DNA of 64,000 nt from Latrodectus hesperus (taxonomy: Eukaryota > Arthropoda > Arachnida > Araneae > Theridiidae). This document shows, piece after piece, positions 51,286 through 63,424 of this stretch. Numbering within the stretch: the first letter of the stretch is position 1; the number at the start of each line of letters is the position of its first letter. The DNA lies in assembly GCA_037975125.1 (NCBI GenBank), contig CM075857.1:94415714-94479713 (forward strand), written 5' to 3'. The notes below the pieces were generated by a model. That model saw only the letters and a list, made by a program, of their open reading frames with translations. It did no database searches and was not told the DNA's origin. The translations under genes and the position numbers were made by a program.

Positions 51286-51286
<1 letters not shown>

Positions 51287-51299
51287 CATCGAGCAGTAT

Positions 51300-51521
51300 T
51301 CAGCCATTAGCGAAATCAGCTGGCCCTGTGTCAACAGCAGAAGGAAACACCTCAGCGGCGTAGTTAACATTCTGCGTTTCGGTCACCACCTGTTTGTAGG
51401 GAAACAAAGGGTTAACGGCAGCTGCTTTTACAGCTGCGTCACCCCTTTCCCCGTGCACAATGTGCTCGTTAACTGCAACCACCACCATTAGGAAGGTAGC
51501 GGTCAATTTATTCAAGTGCAT
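51300..51521 (-). CDS. Candidate 73-residue secreted protein, family unknown
   Basis: The frame begins at an ATG with a purine at -3 (CCAGAAATGC) and ends at TGA. The first ~24 residues look like a signal peptide: a short charged start (MHLNKL), a hydrophobic run (TATFLMVVVAV) and a polar stretch (NEHIVHG). The remaining ~49 residues are Ala/Val-rich with several acidic residues (ERGDAAVKAAAVNP... to ...PSAVDTGPADFANG). They contain no cysteine, dibasic site or domain I recognise. The frame lies in a GC-elevated block (51296-51620) with normal-looking codons, unlike the AT-driven chance frames elsewhere. About 100 bp upstream is a good 3' splice site (see 51622-51640), so this may be the second exon of a spliced gene or the terminal exon of a longer one. 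It could instead be an ORF in a non-coding exon of a transcript that also carries mir-100, on the same strand. I do not recognise the protein. Confidence 0.45.
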   Translation of the reverse strand: MHLNKLTATFLMVVVAVNEHIVHGERGDAAVKAAAVNPLFPYKQVVTETQNVNYAAEVFPSAVDTGPADFANG

Positions 51522-51621
51522 TTCTGGTGATCCAGTGGAACATAACCAAACTGCAGGGAAGTACTTGTAATGGAAATCGTTTGCTGGCGCCGTTTTGGGG
51601 GGGTTTATTTCTTATTGACAA

Positions 51622-51640
51622 CTGAGCAGAGGCAGGAGAA
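51622..51640 (-). promoter_or_regulatory. Candidate 3' splice site
   Basis: On the minus strand, TTCTCCTGCCTCTGCTCAG is a pyrimidine-rich tract followed by CAG. The exon would start at 51621, giving roughly 100 nt of 5' UTR before the ATG of the 73-codon frame. Confidence 0.4.
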
Positions 51641-51879
51641 AATATTTCGTGTCCTTAAAATAAAGTGAAAAGAATAATTTTCTTATGTTAAATACTTTAA
51701 ATAAGGATATTTGTGCCTAATATATAATTACATAATGTAAATGAAATATAAAGCAGTCTTCCTGGAATAGGCTTTTTATATTTTTTCATTGTTATTATTT
51801 TCACTATAGGTATGGCGTTCACATAAATTTGTCAATTAATACCTGTTTTCATAACAAAAATCTTAAATAAGTGAACAGG
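51641..51879. other. AT-rich, nothing recognised
   Basis: Would be intron if the splice site above is used. Confidence 0.3.
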
Positions 51880-52440
51880 TTCTTAACGAACTTAATAGTG
51901 ATGTCACGTTTTTACCGAACTTAATAGTTTTGTCACGTTTTTAGGAAGAAATACATCGAATTGAAGATGAATGTAGCATTTCTTCATAGTTGATTGATGA
52001 AATAATTTTATTTCATCATAGTTGATTGATGATATAATTAAGATACAAGTTGGATTTCATCCTTTTCTAATTTGGCAATTTCTCTTTGCGAGTTTTCAAC
52101 GAAAGTATAGCATTGTAAATATTAAAAAATCACCTACGAATTTTCAGTATTTAAAGTATTGTGCCAGATAAGGCACCAAAGTAAATGAATGTAACTAGTT
52201 TCATTTGCTTACAATTTTACAAAATTAAGATGGTATGCAAAATGAATTACAAAATTAAGATGGATTAAGCATTGTAAATATTAAAAAATCACCCACGAAT
52301 TTTCAGTACTTAAGGTATTATGCCAAATATGGCGCCAAAGTAAATGAATGTAACTAACAAGTTTCATTTGCTTACAATTTTACAAAATTAAGATGGTTTA
52401 GTTAGAATCATTTGCTTACAATACTAAAAAATTAAGATGA
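51880..52440 (+). repeat. Nested local duplications, including a 159-bp tandem repeat
   Basis: AGCATTGTAAATATTAAAAA starts at both 52109 and 52268, and the two units are nearly identical through CACGAATTTTCAGTA and CATTTGCTTACAATTTTACA. Smaller duplications precede it: GAACTTAATAGT-TGTCACG at about 51888 and 51919, and TTCATCATAGTTGATTGATG at about 51982 and 52012. Confidence 0.85.
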
Positions 52441-53470
52441 TAATGAATCAATTTATTATATATATTTCTAATTAATTTAAAATTATTTAAATATTTATTC
52501 AATTATTTTAATTAATTAAATTTATTTTTATTTAAGAATTTTGATACAAATTATTTCAATTTTGTGAAAAAGTAATCCCTTATAAAAAATTATTTTGAAT
52601 AGACTTGCCATGATTGATGGGCTAGAATAGTACATATTTAATAAAACTTGATGTTCGATAATTTTAACAAAATTTGATATTTGAAATATGGTCAGTTAAA
52701 AAAATAATTTTTTGTTCGCTAAGTTTCTATTTTCATTCAGATTTAGATTTAGATGCAATTTTCATGAATAAAATATAGTTGAAGAGTTGTAAAAATGTAT
52801 CGAAATATTATTTTCTTCCATAGGCATCTTAGCTATTCAGAATAATTTTTACTTATACAATGATGAGGAAGATAAAATTACAAAAAACATGAGATAAAAC
52901 TGCGCTAAAATCTATTCATTACTCTACGCTTTATTGCCGAAAATATTCAGAATAAAATATTAATGCAAGTAGAAAAAAGTACTTAATTATAATTAAAAAT
53001 CCTTCGACAATATCCAATCTGAAAGCTAAGCATTTTTCAACAAGTCCTGGACCATAAATTCCTAGAATCTTTTTAATCCTTTTAGGAAAAATAATAAGTC
53101 GAAAAAGTGAAAGTCATTCATTTAATCTCAAATAATCCAAATAGAATTTTAAAACTTCTTCATAAAAACAGAATATTCTTATGATGAATAATATGATTTT
53201 CTTAAATTCAACCTACATAATTTAATATGAAATGAATGGCTCGCAATTTTAATGAATGACGTCATTAATTGAACACAGTTGTCTAAATAACTCCTTAGTT
53301 AAAATGTTTAGCAGTTTTCCTAGTTGAAGTTTCGCAAAATTCAAGATGGAGAATTTAATTTGAGTGTTCGAAATTCTAATATTAATTTTTCGTGTTTTGT
53401 AAGATTTTAGAGTCTTTAACATATATATAGAAATAAATTAATTTTAATGTCGTTTTAATGCGATATGGGA
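52441..53470. other. AT-rich, nothing recognised
   Basis: No open frame or repeat family member seen. Confidence 0.4.
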
Positions 53471-53479
53471 AATAATTAG

Positions 53480-54600
53480 TCCTTTGAGTTTAGGTAATAC
53501 AGAAAAAGTTTTCACACAAATAAGTTCAGAATGTTTTAGCTTAATTAAAAGAATTCCTTTTAGAAAGCTTTTTCTCTGTCGAATACAAAACATTTCAGGT
53601 CAGAGGATAATGCTACATTTTCGCTATAGATTATTTTTAAACTATCCACAGTATAAAATATGTTCTCTCAGACACACACTTATACTGTAAGTACAGAATA
53701 TTTGTGCTATATCTACTGTAGAAAGTTTCACGTTCAGATGATGTTGTTGTTGTCGTGTGCCAGCCAGGCTGGCAACATTGGGTGCGCTGCTCCACTTTTC
53801 CAACTGAACCATATTTGGTGTGGAGTCAGGGCTAGCCCTGGTGTGGAGTCCGACTTCTTCAGTACACACATGCCATAGGTACACGTTTATAGGGTAGGCA
53901 ACCAATCACTCCACACTCATACGAGGAAAGGGCAAAGACAGGATAGATAGAGAAAGTACATCCATGCCCGAACCGGGATTCGAACCCAAGACCTCCCTAT
54001 CCGCAGTTAGACACGCTGACCACTAGACAAGTAGGGCGGCACGTTCAGATGATGGTAAAGTAAATTACAATGGAATATTTTTATTCTGCTCTGTGTTTTA
54101 ACACAAATGATGACTGAGTAAATAAACTATAGAATGCCTTCACTCAGTATATTATAATATATTTTATTTTATATGAGGAAAAAAACTAATTAAATTCATA
54201 AATCCTCCTCTTATAATACTATTTAGTTTAGACGATACTTAAGTGAATTCTTGGTAAGACATTTTTTCCCCATTTTGCACAAAAACAGTATATTTAATTT
54301 AGACGATGGTTCCGTGTAGAACATTTGCACTCTGCTTAGTGTAGAAAGTTCTAAATTCAGACAACGGTGGGGTGAATTCACTGCAAAATATTTTTATCGC
54401 TTTAACTTAGACGATGATAAAAAAAAATCCTCAATTGGATATCCTCACTCAGTCCATTACAGAATATTTTATCAGAGATTAAACTATATTAGATTCATCA
54501 TTCTATTTTAGACATACTCTGGAACTTATTTGTCCAGATGCTGATTAAGAGAAATCCTGTTAAAGAAATTTACATATTATCCAGTATTATTTTAATTCAG
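53480..54600 (+). repeat. Highly degenerate ~55-bp tandem array, split by a SINE
   Basis: Variants of TTAGACGATG recur at about 53733, 54227, 54299, 54357, 54407 and 54506, interleaved with variants of ACAGAATATTT-CACTC. Spacing varies from about 49 to 70 bp. The array is old and the SINE at 53744-54040 lies inside it. Confidence 0.5.
53744..54040 (-). mobile_element. tRNA-derived SINE, family A1, copy 5
   Basis: An A1 copy on the minus strand with a perfect 14-bp duplication ACGTTCAGATGATG (53730-53743 and 54041-54054). An internal duplication of GGTGTGGAGTC around GGGCTAGCCCT (53816-53848) is not seen in other A1 copies. Frames of 72 and 87 codons across it are not genes. Confidence 0.92.
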
Positions 54601-54611
54601 GAAAGGAGTTT

Positions 54612-54975
54612 GTGGGTTCCAGATTAAATGTTTGGATTCTGACTATGGTATGGGTTCCAGATTAAATACTTGAATTCCAGCTACGGTATGGGTTAGAGAT
54701 TAAATATTTTGATTCTAACTATGGTATGGATTTCAGATTAAATGTTTGGATTCTATGGGTTCCAGATTATTTGGATTCTAAGTATGGTATGGGTTCCCAA
54801 TTAAATATTTGGATTCTAATTACTGTTTGGGTTCCAGATTAAATGTTTGGATTCTAACTACGGTATGGGTTCCAGATTATTTGGATTCTAAGTATGGTAT
54901 GGGTTCCCAATTAAATATTAGGATTCTAATTTCTGTTTGGGTTCCAGATTAAAAGTTTGGATTCTAACTACGGTA
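54612..54975 (+). repeat. 38-bp minisatellite with a 110-bp super-repeat
   Basis: The unit is GGGTTCCAGATTAAATGTTT followed by GGATTCTAACTACGGTAT. A three-unit block (38+38+34 bp) beginning TGGGTTCCAGATTATTTGG occurs at 54756 and again at 54866, giving a 110-bp higher-order period. The shortened unit lacks AAATG. Confidence 0.9.
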
Positions 54976-56186
<1,211 letters not shown>

Positions 56187-56394
56187 CTATTTAGTTAAGA
56201 ACAGCCATTCAAATCAGAAATCAGAAATGAAATGAAACTATGTTCCTCTATTTAATTCATGATCTATAAATTTCACAGTAGACATGAAATATTGCAGTAT
56301 TCCAATTAACACAGCACATTAATTGTGAACTGAACTTTCATTTCAGAGAATGTGTGCATCACACGCAAGTGCAGACGATGAGGAAACGTAGATC

Positions 56395-56480
56395 GAATGA
56401 AATCGTACAGCGACTTGGAATTGGACGAGATTCAAACTCGTTAAAATGCGCGCGATGCAACCCTAGTGATCCCAATGATT
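56395..56480 (-). mobile_element. Old tRNA-like SINE remnant
   Basis: Minus-strand GATCACTAGGGTTGCATCG (A-box-like) and GAGTTTGAATCTCGTCC (B box). Confidence 0.5.
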
Positions 56481-56499
56481 TATACCAATTCGTTGTTTG

Positions 56500-57055
56500 A
56501 ATAGAGATGACCTTGGGATTTTGCAGCAGATATCAAGCGTGCCAGCCCCTTTGTTACCCCCTGGATCGTGAGGGAGGAGCCTTTTTAGGAGGTGGGGGTG
56601 GCAGTACGACCGGCCCCCGGGATGACTCAATGAGCGAGGGGCCCACTTTTTGGGCCAAGGTCAGTGGGTTAGTATTGCACCACTATCGATGAGGGGCTCC
56701 ATTCCACACCCCCAGGGCTTATTTTTTTTTCACTACCCTACCTACTCTTTCCAACAAATGCTTTAGAATTTTTTACTAACTAAGCTGAAAAAAAAAGAAT
56801 TATAAAAAAAGACGGACGATAAAAAAAATAGTGTGGGAGGTTGTTTGGGACACTTCTCTACCCTTCTTTTTTAGGAAGGGGGAGTCCCGTACCGGGTCGG
56901 TGCCTGTGGACTGATACTTCGAAGCAGAGAGGGGGGGCGGAGATGCGAATTGGGTTCCCATCAAAAAAATATAAACAAATGGAAATGAAATAAAATGACA
57001 GAATGCCCCTTCTCTTCCTCCTGCCTACCAAGGTCACCGGCAATCACATTGAAAT
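56500..57055. other. GC-elevated island in two blocks
   Basis: Blocks at 56500-56720 and 56860-57055 carry G- and C-runs (GGAGGTGGGGGTGG; GAGAGGGGGGGCGG) either side of an A-rich gap. Plus-strand splice-like sites exist: a pyrimidine tract ending TTTTTTAG at about 56874, and AAG|GTCAGT at about 56660. The 61-codon frames on each strand carry no domain. It could be UTR exons or a conserved regulatory element. Confidence 0.4.
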
Positions 57056-57060
57056 GCGGT

Positions 57061-59370
57061 CATTTATATATTAAATAGGTACAAAAAAAAGACAGTTAAC
57101 CTAGATTTTTTAGAAGCATAACGCTTATCATTTTATATAATTTTATTTAGTAACATAATGCAAAATATATTTTTCGTGCATATTGTATTAATATTAAAAA
57201 TTTAACTACAACTGCAAATTTATTTTGCAAACTCCCAAAATCGTTTGCAAGTAATTTTAAACAAAATCTTTCAATTATATATTTATTTATTTTTTATATA
57301 AAGCGATTTATACGGAAACTTTCATGGAATAATAAAGATGCAAACGATATCATATTAATTCGTTCATGTTTTCATAAAATATTATGCTTTATAGTATCGA
57401 AAATAAGCATACATTCTTCAACTGTAACATATAATTTGTGTTTTGAGGATTTATAGAAATCTCAGATTTTTTTCTTGTTTTGTAAATTTTACTGGTATAA
57501 AAATTCTTAAAATATTTTGTACCAGTAAAATTAACATAGAAATATACAAATGAAAAAGTAATTGTTAATTATACATATTATATATTTTTTTAGTTATGCT
57601 ATACTCTGGGGTATTATTGATGGTTTCATCATTTTATTTCAATTAAAACATTAATCGCAACAATGATTAAATAATTTTTCCTATTGAGAGAAACGCGTGA
57701 ATATTCATAATTCTACTAAAATTGAAGGCTAAATTATGTGAACAAGTGACTTATAATAATTTTATAACTATAGCTAGCATAAAGTAATTAGTAAACTTAT
57801 ATTGTTTTGTTTTTTTCCCTTCATAAAGTCCTATATTGGCATTTTTTCCCCTTCATACTATTTACTCCAATCTATAAATTATAAAACCATAAAAATATTT
57901 TAAAAAAATAGTTTAAAAAAATTCATATATGTTTACCCTATTTTATGTCTCAAATTTTAGAATTAACCTATTCCAAATATGATAAGTAGTTCAGATTATA
58001 TTAAAATGAAATTAACACACATAAAAATACACAAAATTACTTTTCTAACTTTCGACTCAATTGTTAATTTGACATCCTAAATAAAGTTTTAAATTTATTC
58101 TATAAATTTAATGAAAAAATAAACTCATGTAAATCTAAATTAAAAGCATACCAGTTAAAAAAATTCATACGTCTAAATCATTCAGTGTTAAATATTAATG
58201 ATTGACAAAAAATTAAATAAACTTTTCGAAATATACGAGAAAAGTGTTTTTATTGCGATTCTTCTGGGCTTTTGCATCACGATTCCAGCTGCCAATTTTT
58301 GTCAAATAAATAATCAAACAACCAATCGCTTCATAATTTAGATTCATGAACGAAACAATAAGGTCTATTCAAATATTCATGTTAAATTCATCTGAGATAT
58401 TAATTATCTCAAATAAAACAAAGTATACCACATGTCTTTTTAAGTAAAGTACATATTTATAAAATTTAATTTTTCATAATTATTTTTTAAAAAGAAAAAA
58501 AGCAATTTTCATAGTAAATAAATACAACGATTATCAAGATTTTAAAATTATTCAATAAAAAGTGATTAATTACAAAAATTATTTCAAGTAATCCATAATA
58601 ATTTTTTGTCTTCATTAAGTAAATTTGTTTTCCTTATAATATAATACAAATTATAATACTTTTTATAAGTAAATGAGCAATATCAATTGTTAATACTAAA
58701 TTTGATAAATATCTCTTATACAATTCATACTTTATTTTCATGGCTCAATGGTTTTTCTAGGAGATAACTTCTTTTTTCTTTTAACAACTTTTTCAATAAA
58801 ATTAATATTTATTTGAACTTTGTATATATCAATTCTTATTTCTATTGTATATGATTTCATATTAATCATCCGAACATTTATTAAAGGTAAGGAATTGTGA
58901 ATTTTATATTTATCATCAGGAAAGGTAAGTATTTTCCTAATTTCAAAACATATCTTTTTCATTGTATATGTGTGTGTATGTATAACAAATTCTAGAATTT
59001 TTTATTGAATTTTCAAAAGTATTTATTCTGTTATAATTTAAACTTTTTTATAAATTACAGTGTACTTCATATATAAGTGCTATGATATATGGTACAAAGT
59101 ATTGTAATGATATATGATTGTAACAACTGTTTACATAGATAAATAGTTTCGTACTTCCTGGAATTCAAATATAAAAGCAACACCAATTGGTTTTTTACCA
59201 TAACAATTATACAGTAAAAACGCAGATTAATGTAATATCTAATTACGACGTAATACTAGTAGTAGTATTGTATACTAATTCTGTTTTTTATTCAGCTATC
59301 AGTAATGTTATAATCACATAGAAAAAGTTTTCATTTTTTTACTTAGGTGAACAATAATAATTTTCAGAAG
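57061..59370. other. Very AT-rich stretch with no gene seen
   Basis: A 74-codon Ile/Lys-rich minus frame (58738-58962) is unsupported. Confidence 0.5.
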
Positions 59371-59490
59371 TGGATTTATTCTATAATTATAGTGTAGTAT
59401 GGTGGATTTATTTTATAATCCACTATACTACACTATAATTATAGAATAAATCCACTATAGAATAATTATAGTATAGTGGATTTATTCTAT
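59371..59490. repeat. Long near-perfect palindrome plus a third half-copy
   Basis: 36-bp arms at 59371-59406 and 59419-59454 pair with a single mismatch around a 12-nt loop (TTTATTTTATAA). The left arm starts TGGATTTATTCTATAATTAT. A third, shorter copy of the same word (GTATAGTGGATTTATTCTAT) follows at about 59471-59492. Confidence 0.85.
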
Positions 59491-59492
59491 AA

Positions 59493-62400
59493 TGACACAT
59501 ATATGTATGTATATATACATATGCAAATAAAAAAAGACACTTTGCATTTCTCTATCATATATATAGTGATATACATTTTTTAATATTTAAAAAAATCATG
59601 CTTTAGAGTGGTTTTAAATGAAGTTAAATATAAGAAACAGTGTGAAATAATTTAAATCCTTCGTATTTAATAATTATTAATCTTTCCACAGTAGCTGTTT
59701 CCATTCGTTTAAAATCTAAGTTGATATTTTTTTGCAAAATATTAGTTATTTCTCATGTTTTTCGACATTTTTTTTAATTCATACTTTGTTTAAAATAAGT
59801 TTTCATGAGAGAATAAAATCCTATTTGACTTCAAATACCAGCTGCAAGTTTTGATCGATAATTAACTAGATCTTATTATTTTAATCGCCGGTCTCGTAAA
59901 TATTTCATAAACAAAATCATTTCATATATTAAAAGTGAGATGTTCTCGTAAACAATTCATGATTTATTAAATGTTTATTTTTTATTTATAATATTTATTG
60001 TAATACTAATTTAAACACAATTTTTTTCATTAATTTCAATAAACAAAATAACTATTACAGAACGAAAAATTAATTTTGTTGCTTAACTACAATTGTCTCA
60101 TTAATCTCTGTATTTTCTAAATATTATAGTCTACTAAAAATAATAAAATTTTTGAATATATTCTGATTAATTTTTTTCTAATTAATTCAATTTATGAGGA
60201 TATTATTATAATTTAAGTATTTAAAAATTAAATTAAGATATGTATACTTTATTTTAAAAACAACAAGTGTTATAATAATTAGATTTAACAGATTTTTTTG
60301 GTGATTAAAATTTGACTAATTGTAATTTTGCGATCGTAAAAATCTTTTATTTTATTTATGACAAAATGAAATGCTTTATAATTTCTACCAACAACATGGT
60401 TTTAAAAAATTTTATTCACGGTTAAAATTTGTCATTTAACTGTTCTTTTAGTGTCAAAAATATCAATTAATAGTATTTTTGTAATAAATTATTTAGTGTT
60501 TCATAAGATAGTTATTCATAAGATTATTATATAGCTATTATATAGTTGCTTATAAGAATATTATATAGTTACTAGATATTTATTTATAGATCTGATATTT
60601 AAAAGATTTTCCCATCGATGCAAATTTTTCATTTAACAATTTTGAGATCTAATATGCAGGTTTAATAATTTCTTCATAAATAAGGCTGTATTCATGTGAA
60701 ATTTATAGAAATACGAAAATAAATTACTAAAAATAAAATAACTTAGACTAGTTTAAAAATTAGTGTACTTTAAAATATTTGCTTAATCTGTGATATAGTA
60801 TATATGGAACAAAGCAATACTTAAAATAATATAAATGAAAATATATTGTTACTTTAAAGGTAAATTTCGAATTAAAAAAATTTATTTCCTTTATTGTCAT
60901 TGATTGTTAAATTTTGATAGTATTAGTTTTACTTGAATTTGATTATTAAAAATATTGTTTTTGTAATTTAAAATGTTTCCTTTTAATTTTATAGAAATTA
61001 AGACCTAATTTTTTGTTTTAAAAGGTAACGAAAATAATTGATTTTATTTAAAAGCAAAAATATTTTACTTTTCAGAGTTTGTGATTCTTCTAGAATAAAT
61101 ACAAATATTTATTAAATCTAAAATGAAGTTTTAAAATAGCAATCATTTTAATTATTTATATAATAAATAAGTTTTGATCGTACGATAAGGTCGTCAAAAA
61201 TAGTTAACTAATTTTATAAGATATTTTAATATTATATTACATTATATAATAGTAGTAATTAGAAGAACGGTAAACTTTGAAGTGTATCATTTTTTACTAA
61301 CTATATATTGCCAAAAAATACATTAAACTAAAAATTAATATTGAATTTAAATAAAAATCTTGTTAAAAAATAGAGGTTTTGTACAAAAATATTTTTTAAA
61401 ATAGTATATTGAATCTTATCGAAAAACATTTCTTGTTATTAATATTTTATTAATAATGCTATTTATTGCAATTTTTCATAACTACATTAATAGATGGTTT
61501 TTAATTGAAAAGTAATTCGTGCTTTTGAAGTTTTTAAATGTTCAGCATTTTCTCAAAAAGTATATTTATAATTAAATAATAAAGCGAACGATAATTTCAT
61601 ACAAATTTTACCTGTATATAGCTTGTTATAGTTAAAAATAAACAACCGAATTATAAATAATGTATGTTAAAAGAAAGCTTAAAATATCTTGGGATAGTGT
61701 AATTATTCCGCGAAGATAATAAAAGTTTTCATTCAACATATTATTAAAACTTAAATATGGACAAATATTAAATAATCTGAGTTGCATTTCAGTTGAAGAA
61801 TATGAGTAAATGAATTCAGTAAAAACTAATTTGTAGCAGTTTTAGTGGAAAAATCAGTGTCTTGATTTTATAAACTAAATTTCACAACAGAAAAATTTTA
61901 AATCTTGGAAAAAATGTTTGAATAAAATTATTATTACTATTTGATTAAAATAACTTAAAAATACAATATGCAATAAAGGGTATATATAAATTTGATTTCA
62001 TGCCAGCAAGAAATACTTGAGATTTTTTTTATCAGCAACCAATCTCAATCTTTTATAAGGCTTAAGTATTAAAAGTATAAAATGAAAACAGGGAAATTAT
62101 ATATTACATAATTGCAAAAAAGTATATTTAAAATAAAATACTTATAAATAGAACTTTTTGCGCTAATGCATTATACTTGATACAAAAGTATGAAGTTGTT
62201 AGTAATATAAAGTAAAATATTGTGCGTAGAAAATATGTTTATTATTTTCAGTGTAAAATATAAATTACTAAAAAAAAAGGCTGATTTAAAAAAAGATGAA
62301 TTTGATGTTGCATTAAGCTATTTGACAATAATTACATCTTCTTTTAAATCATTCAAAATTAGAAACAGAATAATAAAAAAATTTCTTTTACATTAAGTTG

Positions 62401-63029
62401 CATCCAAAATTTAGTTTCTAACTGATTTAAATAATCTTTTTTTTTTGCGATATAAATAACACCAAAAAAATTTTTTATAAAATATAAAGTATTTATTCAT
62501 ATTTTAAAAAAATGTTATAAAAACCAGTTTTTTAATATTGATATCATTTTGCCATAATACGAATGAAAAATTTATTTATGCTGTTGCTCATAAGTAAGCA
62601 GCATGATGGGAATTTGTGCATAAATATTTATTAAAATTAATAAAATGTAAATAATATTTCAGTAATAAAAGTTGCTAAATAAATAAATATTCAATATTAA
62701 TAAATTTTTTTGATATTTTTTTTCCAAAATTAAAATATATGTAGGATTTTATCTAATTAAAATTACTCAAAAAAAGGAAAGAAAAAGATATATATATTTA
62801 ACTTTTTCAATTAAATTTATTTAAATATTATTGATTCATATTACAATATAATTATTGTAAAAAAACTTTTCAATGTACAAAAAACTCAAAAAAAGTAATA
62901 TTTATCAGTTTTTTAGTGTTTAATTATTAGAAGATTATTCTATCATTATTTATAGGTCATTAATCTAAAATAATATCTTAATTACCCCAAGAAAAAGATT
63001 TTAAAAAAATAGCTCACTGTTTTTTATCG
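59493..63029. other. Very AT-rich stretch with no gene seen
   Basis: About 3.5 kb with no open frame above 60 codons, no SINE and no tandem array. It ends abruptly at the GC-richer block near 63030. Confidence 0.5.
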
Positions 63030-63310
63030 TGCGACATCTGCGCAATATGCACTTGCTGGTATTTTTAATAATAGATATCAAGCAGACGATATGTATCAAA
63101 CTTCGAGCGTTACAGAATCGTGCGAGTGCGAAAAAACATTCAACTTACCCGCAGAACACTCTCATCTTCATCTCAAGCGATAAACAAAAACGGGGTGGAA
63201 AATATCATATTTCCTCCGAGTCGAGCATGAAGATCAACACCAGAGGTCCAGACGCGTGGAACTCACCTCAGTAAACAAGTAAGAAAACGATTTTCATAAA
63301 TCTCCATTGC
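63030..63310 (-). other. Possible first exon(s) of a minus-strand transcript
   Basis: GC rises sharply and two strong minus-strand 5' splice sites occur: CTGAG|GTGAGT (intron starts at 63266) and CTGCGG|GTAAGT (intron starts at 63148). No convincing coding frame runs on the minus strand, so these would be 5' UTR or non-coding exons. An 81-codon plus frame (63029-63274) has no recognisable domain. Being next to the promoter-like block at 63.4-64 kb suggests a divergent transcript running left, toward mir-100. Confidence 0.35.
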
Positions 63311-63424
63311 TATCGTCTGAAAAGTAATCCACAACAAACACACACACAGGAAGATGTTCGAGACTACCGCACTTTGCACGACACTCGCCAAACGAGAATT
63401 ATATTAATAACGTGAAAAAAAGAA

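Noticed and set aside
56673..56694. miR-92-like TATTGCAC
   Set aside because: Seed match only, with no similarity after it and no fold.
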